In this document: positions 13,426-19,514 of the stretch, one piece after another
How positions within the stretch are numbered: position 1 is the stretch's first letter
Layout: each line of letters starts with the position of its first letter
Origin: CAZGCA01 sp964524145
Lineage (GTDB): Bacteria; Hydrogenedentota; CAZGCA01
Length of the DNA stretch: 19,514 nt
Reading direction: 5' to 3'
NCBI GenBank assembly: GCA_964524145.1
Contig: CAZGCA010000103.1
Coordinates: 1 to 19,514 of the forward strand
Made by a program: the position numbers and the translations under genes
Notes under the pieces: model-generated
Told to the model about the DNA's origin: nothing
The model's input: only the letters and a program-made list of their open reading frames with translations
The model's database searches: none

Positions 13426-15576
13426 CTACTCCCTTTCGAAGCGCGCGGGGAAATCGTCTTTGAGGCCGATCCGGCTTGTGTCGATGTCCTGGAACCCAAG
13501 GGGCAATGCGGGAGAACCGGGTTTGAGGCGGTAATTGTGGTGCTCGGCATCAACGAAGAGGGGGTCGGCAACGACGCTATGCTGATCGTACCGGCCGCCG
13601 AACATGGCGCGCCATTCATCGAATGTCTTCCCGGGCACTGTGTGCGCGTCGCCGTAAGGACGGATTTCGTGGTCGGGCTTGAAGTCGCCTGCGACGCGCA
13701 GTTCGCCGTTGGGGTTCCAGAACAGATTGTAGTCGGAGACTGAAACCCGGTTGTCGCTCCAGTTGTAGAAATCGTAGATGACACCGTCCGGGTTCTCGAA
13801 GTAGAAGATGTTTCGAGTGTACTCGTGCTGATCGGCGCGCTCGTCAGCCATGAATAGCGACGCAATGCCGGCGTTCATCCCCCGGCCGACGACGAAGATG
13901 TTGTTGGTGATCCTGTTTCCTGTCCCCTTTGCATAGACCGAGTTGACGTAGGCCGTGCCAACGACATCCCGGATGATGTTGTTCTTGACCGTAAAGAAGT
14001 CGGTAGCGTCGTCGAGGTATATCCCTGTCTGCCAGTCGAACTCGGTGTTGCCGACATCATGAATGAGGTTGTGGTCGTAGACGTTGTCGCGGCCGGGACC
14101 CCATGATTCCATAGCCCCGGTGTCCTGGCTGTCCTCGTTGACGTGGTGCAGGTGATTGTAGGCGATGAGATTGTTGCGAGAGTGGAGGAACTCGTGACGG
14201 TTCTCCCATGTCACGCCCTCGGCCTGTTCCCGGAGAAGCTGATACCGCGTTCCGTTGACGCTCGTCGCATGCCGCGGCATATGGTGGATGTGGTTGTGGA
14301 GCACCTTGTTGTTGCCGCTTTGCCTGATGTGTACGCCACAGCAGTGGCGCACCAGCCGGCCGCAATGGTGAATGTGGTTGTTCTCGATGACGTGATGGTT
14401 GTTCACGTCCGGTTTACCTGGTGGAAGGCCCAGCAACTGCACCCCGTGCATCCCGTGAAACCGAATCAGATTCCCATACACGCGGACATGTTGGGCGTGA
14501 CCTGCTATCAACACGCCTGCCCTCTGCGCGTTCTCGATCAGACAGAACCGAATCGAGCACTGGGTCGCGCCGCTCACCTTGACGGCGTCCCCATTGGCGA
14601 CGGTCAGGTCGAGCCCTTCGAAGTGGAGGTTCCTGACAAGATTGTCCGGCCCTTCTCCCTCGACGGTGATCACATTCTCAGCGGTCGAGACGACAATCGT
14701 CTGTTCCTCGAGGGGCTGCCGCCTCGGCCGGATGTAGACCTTGCCCCGCGTGCGGCTGATGCAGCACTCGCCGGGCCGGTCGAGCAGCGCCAGAAGGTTC
14801 TGGATGTAGTAGCGGTTGCCGGGAGTCATCGGGTGGCCCTCGGCGGTGCCCATCGTGATGATACGAGCTTCGGGGTCGATCGCGACAATCGGTTTGGTGG
14901 AGCATGCCCAGTCGTACCGCTGCCAGATTAGCACGCTGGCGTCGGCGAAATCCCAGTCCTTTGGGTCGAGGTCATCGGCACGGTAGACGAACGCCGTATG
15001 CTCCTTGCCTTCGACGGGTTGTTCGATATGGTGGTACCCTTCGTCAGGTGTGCGTGCCAGCGTCAGCCGGTCACCGTTCTCGAACATCTGCAACGGCGCA
15101 ACGCCTTCGGGGATGACGCATTCCCAAATCTCGCCCTGATACGGTTCCCAGTCTGTGAGTTGGATACCGCCTACGAACGTTACCGTCTCCCCCGGATAGG
15201 CAGAGTACGTGATGGAATGCGTCTCCGTACCTGAGTCCTCTGGTCCGAGCTTCAGACCTTCGGGCAGGTAATACGTCCCGCGACGGATACTCACGGTGAT
15301 GTCCGCAGTGAGTCCCGCCTTGATCGCCTTGCGGACGGCGTCCCGCGCGCGCACAATCGTCCCAAACGGTTCTTGCTCGGTGCCTGGCTTCTCGTCAGAG
15401 CCATCTGTAGACACATGGTAGGTTGCCGCAAAACCCGTGGAACAAGCCATGAACAGCCCTCCAATCATCAGTACAGCATACCCAGTCATTCTTGATCGCG
15501 GTCGGTGGCTCGCAGCAGACCGTAAACGCCTTGTTCGGACAGCCGTTGCGCGTCTTGTCGGCTTCTCGGTCGTCAC
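13426..15576 (-). CDS. Secreted right-handed parallel beta-helix protein, possible glycoside hydrolase or lyase
   Basis: This 716-aa protein starts its mature part at ATYHVSTDGSDEKPGTEQEP, a common opening for beta-helix enzymes in which the first rungs follow a catalogue-like TIVRARDAV. Many rungs with Asn/His ladders follow (HVIENNHIHHCG, KVLHNHIHHMP, NLIAYNHLHHV, NVYDHNLIHDVG). The end, HSVVADPLFVD, NYRLKPGSPALPLGF and IDTSRIGL, resembles proteins placed near GH141 and related beta-helix families, so a glycan-degrading role is likely but unproven. A hydrophobic signal lies at about residues 31-50. The GTG at 15576 overlaps the TGA of the upstream hydrolase gene (GTGA). An ATG at 15489 would remove a very Arg-rich 29-residue lead and give a cleaner signal peptide, so the start is uncertain. 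Confidence 0.85.
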   Translation of the reverse strand: MTTEKPTRRATAVRTRRLRSAASHRPRSRMTGYAVLMIGGLFMACSTGFAATYHVSTDGSDEKPGTEQEPFGTIVRARDAVRKAIKAGLTADITVSIRRGTYYLPEGLKLGPEDSGTETHSITYSAYPGETVTFVGGIQLTDWEPYQGEIWECVIPEGVAPLQMFENGDRLTLARTPDEGYHHIEQPVEGKEHTAFVYRADDLDPKDWDFADASVLIWQRYDWACSTKPIVAIDPEARIITMGTAEGHPMTPGNRYYIQNLLALLDRPGECCISRTRGKVYIRPRRQPLEEQTIVVSTAENVITVEGEGPDNLVRNLHFEGLDLTVANGDAVKVSGATQCSIRFCLIENAQRAGVLIAGHAQHVRVYGNLIRFHGMHGVQLLGLPPGKPDVNNHHVIENNHIHHCGRLVRHCCGVHIRQSGNNKVLHNHIHHMPRHATSVNGTRYQLLREQAEGVTWENRHEFLHSRNNLIAYNHLHHVNEDSQDTGAMESWGPGRDNVYDHNLIHDVGNTEFDWQTGIYLDDATDFFTVKNNIIRDVVGTAYVNSVYAKGTGNRITNNIFVVGRGMNAGIASLFMADERADQHEYTRNIFYFENPDGVIYDFYNWSDNRVSVSDYNLFWNPNGELRVAGDFKPDHEIRPYGDAHTVPGKTFDEWRAMFGGRYDQHSVVADPLFVDAEHHNYRLKPGSPALPLGFQDIDTSRIGLKDDFPARFERE

Positions 15577-17537
15577 TTCTCGATGACGAGAACGTTGTGA
15601 ATCGCCAGACCGTCGATCTTCGCTGTGAGCCTAGCGTCCTCCCACTTCCATTCGAGATCCGTCTCATCAGGCGCCATATAGCAGTCGGCGGGCTTCTGGT
15701 CCATCGGGATTGTCAGGGAGAAGGCCCCGGTATCAGGAACGTCCTCGACCACGTGGCGGTTGGGAGCGAGATGGCCGACAGACGAACGGTTCACGAACTG
15801 TATGAGTGTACGACCGTCTTTCTTGCGTGCCGACATCTCGATCCACCAGGGACCCTCGAGAGATATGAGCGCCGGGGAGTCCAAATGCTTCAGCACGTCG
15901 CCGATGAAACCGCGTAACCGTGGATAGTGCGCTTCAAAGTACGAGCGGAATACCGGCCCGTGGATAGCGACAACCTTTCCCTGGCCGACATGGTTAAGCG
16001 TTGCCGCCGGCGTCCCGGCTCGATTCAGCTTCGGTTCTTGCTGATTCAATAACGGAGCAATCTCTGTCGCGCCGGTGAGTTTCACAGCTTGCCACGGTCC
16101 GGGAACGGTGACGCACCCGGCATCTACCTGCACCCAGCTGATACCATGCTGTTGCCCATCGACCGCTTCGACACCGACAAGGTCGGGATAAGCCCCGGCA
16201 ACATGTGCGCCGCTGAGCAATAGGTGTCCGCCGGCTTGCACATAGTCTCGCAGCCCGTCCGTCACCCTGGGCGGAACCGATTCTTGTTCCGGCACGACAA
16301 CAACCGGGTACTCGGCCATGCGCGCCAGTAGCGCTTCCTCGTTCAAGATGTCTGCTGAATACCCGTTCTCGAGGATTGCATGGACTGCGCCTTCCATCGG
16401 ACGGCTTGCCGGGCTGCGGTCATACAACCGCCCGGCCTCGCGGTCCTTGCCCTTGAAGTAGGAATTCTGGCTGTGCAGAACGGCCACCTGAGGGATGGTC
16501 TCCGTCTTGTGGCAATACTCCTCGCGGTTCCGGCAGAACTGCGCCACCTGGGCAAGAAGATCCTGGTGCCACGACGTCAGTCGCCCCGAGCGTTGCGGCT
16601 GATCGTAGAGGATAACGGCGCCGCCTTGCGCGAGCACCACCGACGCCTCCTGGCACAGGTGGGCCAACGACCTCATGGTCGATCCTTGGTTGTTCGTATT
16701 GACAAAAGACCACACCATCAGGTTCCACGGCATGCTCCGGCTCGCGAAGAAACGCGCTTCTGCGCAGCCCCATTCCGCGCCAAACGACGGACTCAGATCG
16801 CCGCTCAGGTAGTCCACGGGCGCATCGATCTCGTGTGGCTGCCCGACGCTGTACATCCAGTTGCTGCACACGACCGTGCTGGGATTCTTCGTGTGAACTG
16901 CGTTGGTGTATTTCGTGACGTGCTCTTTGACAAACAAGCCCCGGTGAAACGCCAGCCAGTCGGCCCAGTGAGCGTCCTCCGGCTTTTCAGGTACCCGTTC
17001 GAGGCCTGTGCGTGCGGTGAACTCTGCTCTGCACCGGTCGCAATAACACGGGTAGCTCTGCCAGTTGTCGCCGTCGATCCACATCCCGTCGATCCGGTAC
17101 TCCTCGACGAGTTCGAGCAGCTGGGGTATCATCAGCTCGTCGAGGTAGCCGCTCAGCGGACATCTACTGTGGGGGTCCGGGCTGCCATCCGACCTCACCA
17201 AGGCCCACTCCGGATGCGTTTGAATCGCGCGCGTATCCCACACTCCCGAGTAATGTATCCCCAGCGGGATACCCATATCCCGCGTGACTTCCCGCCACAC
17301 CTCAAGCGCATCGTTCACAATGCCCGGCGCGGGCGAACCCACCTTTGTCGGGTAACCTGTGTACCCGGGATGTCCTTTGCAGTCGTACTGTACGAAATCC
17401 GGTTTGACCTTCTCCAACTGCTTCCGGATATGCTCGTAGGTGGTTTCCCGCCCCAGCTCCATGTCGCGTTCGTTGGGGTGCAGATCATAGTGCAGCCCGA
17501 AGAAAGCTTCCTCGTGCCAACCCCTCGTCATACTCAT
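15573..17537 (-). CDS. Putative glycoside hydrolase: alpha-L-fucosidase-like barrel with beta-galactosidase trimerisation-like domain
   Basis: This 654-aa protein begins with a TIM-barrel-like region. Landmarks are GWHEEAFFGLHYDLHPNE, DFVQYDCKGHPGY, MGIPLGIHYSGVWD and RIDGMWIDGDNW (149-159); the Asp at 155 or 157 is a candidate catalytic residue by analogy with GH29. A CYCDRC cluster (164-169) follows. A Rossmann-like segment from about 348 (VAVLHSQNSYFKG, PVVVVPEQESVPPRV, YVQAGGHLLLSGAHVAGAY) looks like the A4 beta-galactosidase trimerisation domain, then a C-terminal beta-sandwich. GGAGG lies five bases before the ATG at 17537. No signal peptide is seen, so it should be cytoplasmic, unlike its overlapping partner. 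The substrate is unknown; the fucosidase label rests on fold only. Confidence 0.75.
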   Translation of the reverse strand: MSMTRGWHEEAFFGLHYDLHPNERDMELGRETTYEHIRKQLEKVKPDFVQYDCKGHPGYTGYPTKVGSPAPGIVNDALEVWREVTRDMGIPLGIHYSGVWDTRAIQTHPEWALVRSDGSPDPHSRCPLSGYLDELMIPQLLELVEEYRIDGMWIDGDNWQSYPCYCDRCRAEFTARTGLERVPEKPEDAHWADWLAFHRGLFVKEHVTKYTNAVHTKNPSTVVCSNWMYSVGQPHEIDAPVDYLSGDLSPSFGAEWGCAEARFFASRSMPWNLMVWSFVNTNNQGSTMRSLAHLCQEASVVLAQGGAVILYDQPQRSGRLTSWHQDLLAQVAQFCRNREEYCHKTETIPQVAVLHSQNSYFKGKDREAGRLYDRSPASRPMEGAVHAILENGYSADILNEEALLARMAEYPVVVVPEQESVPPRVTDGLRDYVQAGGHLLLSGAHVAGAYPDLVGVEAVDGQQHGISWVQVDAGCVTVPGPWQAVKLTGATEIAPLLNQQEPKLNRAGTPAATLNHVGQGKVVAIHGPVFRSYFEAHYPRLRGFIGDVLKHLDSPALISLEGPWWIEMSARKKDGRTLIQFVNRSSVGHLAPNRHVVEDVPDTGAFSLTIPMDQKPADCYMAPDETDLEWKWEDARLTAKIDGLAIHNVLVIEK

Positions 17538-17568
17538 AGAGTCCTCCGACCAATCCCCACACGATATG

Positions 17569-17597
17569 ATTATGGCGGCGATAAGGAATGAAATCAA
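17569..17597 (-). promoter_or_regulatory. Promoter of the hydrolase/beta-helix operon
   Basis: On the - strand TTGATT (17597-17592), a 17-bp spacer and CATAAT (17574-17569, five of six consensus bases) lie just ahead of the hydrolase gene. The RNA would begin near 17562, leaving about 25 bases before the ATG and including its GGAGG site. Confidence 0.55.
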
Positions 17598-17626
17598 ACC
17601 GTAGAGCTCCGGTGCAATGCATCAAG

Positions 17627-17659
17627 CTGGGCCTGAGTCCACATGTTTCAGGAACCCAG
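17627..17659. repeat. Imperfect inverted repeat upstream of the hydrolase promoter
   Basis: CTGGGCCTGA (17627-17636) pairs with TCAGG (17648-17652) and, after a two-base bulge, CCCAG (17655-17659). A 10-bp palindrome GTCGATCGAC follows at 17664-17673. They lie in the 264-bp gap between the end of the anchored-protein gene and the hydrolase start, where I see no gene. The stem could end the upstream transcript, or either element could bind a regulator. No T-tract is present. Confidence 0.35.
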
Positions 17660-17801
17660 ACCCGTCGATCGACCTCAGACTCCCCCTCCGCAACGAGTTC
17701 GCCGTTGTCGCCTGCACCACCTATCTTGGCGGACAGAATCCCGCACCGCGGCAAACCGAACCGGGCCCTCCCTCCTCGCAATCACATTCTATCGAAGTCG
17801 T

Positions 17802-18581
17802 TTACGCTCGTGCTTCGCGCCTTCTTGCGCGGACGACAAACACGCTGACAATGACACACGCGCCGACCATAACAGCAAGGGCTACTATTCCGCCGACCGG
17901 GACGATATGGCCGGCCTCAGGGTCCGCCACGGCCTCATAGAACTCCGACCGGCTTCCACCAAACTTCCGAACGTTGTCGTACTCCTCCTGGTTGGAGACC
18001 TCGTCCCCGTCCAGGTCGCCCCCGGGCGAGAGCGGTTCGTCCGGACTGGTCGTGAACGGTGCGTACGTACCGATCAAGCCGAGGTACCCTACCCAGAAGT
18101 CCCGAGCGGTCGTGCTGCACAACATATGCGCCGCCAGGAAGTCGTGAGCGGTATCCGCGTTCAATTGTACTACCGGATTCGTCTCGCCCGCCAATTCAGT
18201 AAGATGATCTTGGAACGCGGCCTCGACGGCTGCGTAGAGCGAATGGGTATCGTCGCATAAAACCGCCCCGACGATAGCCAGTTCCCAACTATCGATCATC
18301 CCGTTCGAATTGGAGTCGCACGTGAGCACCGCGTTGTTGGGATTGAAGAAAGCGTCGCAGAAAGTAACGCCATCCACTGAGCCCCCTAACCAGTACAGAA
18401 AGTGCTGGCCTCTGTCAATGCCAAATCTAGGCGGAGGCGCGCCGACACCTTCGCCCGAGTACATCCGCTCGCAGTCGATCCTGAACCCCGGCGGCATCTC
18501 CACATCCGCCCGAGCAACGTTCGGGGCTAGAAGCAGCGCCGCCAGACTCAGGAGAACTACAACAAAACCTATTCTCCTCAT
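17802..18581 (-). CDS. Exported protein with EF-hand-like loops and a C-terminal membrane anchor
   Basis: I do not recognise a named family. The 259-aa product has a clear signal peptide (RRIGFVVVLLSLAALLLAP, cleavage probably after NVARA). A first calcium-loop-like stretch is DSNSNGMIDSWE (89-100) and a second is DLDGDEVSNQEEY (189-201), as in dockerin or thrombospondin type 3 proteins. Between them are helices and five cysteines in all. The end has the three-part pattern of a sorting tail: VPVGG, a hydrophobic span (about 230-250) and RARRREARA, as in PEP-CTERM-like signals. I chose the ATG at 18581 because it gives the signal peptide and follows GGAGGAGGGAAG. The frame is open upstream without meaning. 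The gene lies 123 bases after the pseudopilin-like gene and may share its transcript. A surface or envelope role is inferred. Confidence 0.75.
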   Translation of the reverse strand: MRRIGFVVVLLSLAALLLAPNVARADVEMPPGFRIDCERMYSGEGVGAPPPRFGIDRGQHFLYWLGGSVDGVTFCDAFFNPNNAVLTCDSNSNGMIDSWELAIVGAVLCDDTHSLYAAVEAAFQDHLTELAGETNPVVQLNADTAHDFLAAHMLCSTTARDFWVGYLGLIGTYAPFTTSPDEPLSPGGDLDGDEVSNQEEYDNVRKFGGSRSEFYEAVADPEAGHIVPVGGIVALAVMVGACVIVSVFVVRARRREARA

Positions 18582-18704
18582 TTCAACTTCCCTCCTCCTG
18601 TCTCTGCCTCTCAACAACCAACCACCAGAACCCCAATCGCCATCCAACACCGGCGCATCAGGGTCACACACACCTTCCAGCCGTTTCTCGGACGGTCCCG
18701 GGAA

Positions 18705-19514
18705 TCACCCGTGGCCGCCTGCCTGCGCTATCGTCAAGGACAGAAACTCTCCATGCGTGTCCGGCGGCGCGTTCTTGACGGGGAATTTCGAACCATAGGA
18801 AACCCACTCGACATGACCGTCCATGTAGAGAACGTTACACCCGCCGGGAAGGTGGTTAAACCGCGCCACGCCACCTCCACTGTCACCATACTCGGCGAAT
18901 TGGCCCATCTCGCCCCATGCGTCCAGCATCACGGGAATGCTGCTCTGTGCTTCGGCGCTCCCTGCGGGATTGTTGATGTCTGTTATCGTGAACCGTTCGA
19001 TGCCCTCCCGCAGGAAATAGTACGAATCGGGCATAGGGCTGCCGTCATCATTTATGCACGGTCCCCACGCAGCTCCAAGAATGGGTGCGCCCCTATACGA
19101 ATCGGGCATAGTCTTTTCCGGTCTACCGACGTCGGGGACGGCCAGCGATCCGAGCCGCGTGCTACATCCGCCAGCAGCTAATTGATCGCCTCGTATTTCG
19201 CCGATGATCTTCCCGTCGGCACCAAGGTAAGCGGCCCAGTAGAACCGGCCGAAAATGATGTCGTGAAGCTCGGAAGAACTCGTTGTTGTGTACCCGATGT
19301 AGATATAAGAGATTGGGACTGAGAGCAACACCTCCAGACAAAGAAGGCCTGCCGGAGCCAGCGATGCCGCCCTTTCAACCTGTGCAGGGTAATCATCTTC
19401 TATGCCCCACATGGTGCCCCATCCGTCAGCCGTCGAGTCCGATGGACACCTGGAAATACCTGGATCGGTCCAGTATTCCGGGTAGAGTGCTAACCCGTCA
19501 AACCAGCACAGAAA
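18705..19514 (-). CDS. Pseudopilin-like protein with H-X9-DG-type motif, N-terminus outside the window
   Basis: The coding frame is open from the window edge (19514) to the TGA at 18707-18705, giving 269 residues with no start needed inside. The ATG at 19412 is internal, because the residues before it (ALYPEYWTDPGISRCPSDS) match the usual early part of this family. In complete members a prepilin cleavage and helix segment of about 60-70 residues comes first; it must lie beyond the edge. The signature near the C-terminus reads FNHLPGGCNVLYMDGHVEWV. Counting from His to DG gives ten residues instead of nine, by an extra Pro. Such proteins are expanded in Planctomycetota and relatives and are thought to be exported through type II secretion-like machinery. 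Their function is not known. The next gene on the strand encodes the anchored EF-hand-like protein. Confidence 0.82.
   Translation of the reverse strand, partial: FLCWFDGLALYPEYWTDPGISRCPSDSTADGWGTMWGIEDDYPAQVERAASLAPAGLLCLEVLLSVPISYIYIGYTTTSSSELHDIIFGRFYWAAYLGADGKIIGEIRGDQLAAGGCSTRLGSLAVPDVGRPEKTMPDSYRGAPILGAAWGPCINDDGSPMPDSYYFLREGIERFTITDINNPAGSAEAQSSIPVMLDAWGEMGQFAEYGDSGGGVARFNHLPGGCNVLYMDGHVEWVSYGSKFPVKNAPPDTHGEFLSLTIAQAGGHG

Noticed and set aside
17485..17781. 98-codon - strand ORF ahead of the hydrolase gene
   Set aside because: It would need a TTG start, overlaps the hydrolase start region and its promoter, and its translation has no protein-like pattern.
19410..19412. ATG as the start of the pseudopilin-like gene
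   Set aside because: The same frame continues without stop to the window edge and encodes family-typical residues before this ATG, so the true start is outside the window.

Overview
The window is GC-rich bacterial DNA with dense, mostly operonic genes. It combines a CUT1-type sugar ABC importer without its own ATPase, a URO-D-family protein, a secreted right-handed beta-helix protein beside a fucosidase/beta-galactosidase-like hydrolase, and a type II pseudopilin-like protein with an H-X9-DG-type motif. This mix is typical of polysaccharide-using Planctomycetota, Lentisphaerota, Hydrogenedentota, Sumerlaeota or Armatimonadota. No rRNA or other phylogenetic marker beyond EF-P is present, so the phylum is inferred only.

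Layout. (1) Positions 1-437: a perfect 2 x 50 bp tandem repeat, a strong sigma70-type promoter and a 51-codon small ORF. (2) Positions 438-4514, + strand: solute-binding protein, two permeases and a URO-D-family protein, in one tightly packed operon. (3) Positions 4543-7284, - strand: a decayed gene fragment, then a PEP-hydrolase-like TIM barrel (PF09370 type), a cupin and a Tm-1-like/UPF0261 protein. The last three form an operon read from a near-consensus promoter at 7395-7367. (4) Positions 7558-8887, + strand: a divergent LacI-family regulator whose leader holds a perfect 14-bp LacI-type operator and overlapping inverted repeats. (5) Positions 8941-10797, - strand: a Na+/phosphate symporter with a separate PhoU-like gene. 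(6) Positions 11118-13298, + strand: an SGLT-type sodium/solute symporter and elongation factor P. (7) Positions 13426-17537, - strand: a hydrolase-like protein overlapping a secreted beta-helix protein. (8) Positions 17802-19514, - strand: a small exported protein with EF-hand-like loops and a C-terminal anchor, preceded by a pseudopilin-like gene that runs off the window edge.

How the genes may work together. Regions 2-4 look like a LacI-controlled catabolic locus. The importer brings in an unknown carbohydrate, and the URO-D, cupin, UPF0261 and TIM-barrel proteins would act on it in the cytoplasm. UPF0261 and PF09370 domains are the two halves of the plant Tm-1 resistance protein. Here they are separate genes of one operon, with a cupin between them. 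This is the part of the window most likely to hold an undescribed pathway. Regions 5 and 6 are largely housekeeping (phosphate and solute uptake, translation). Region 7 is a glycan-degradation pair.
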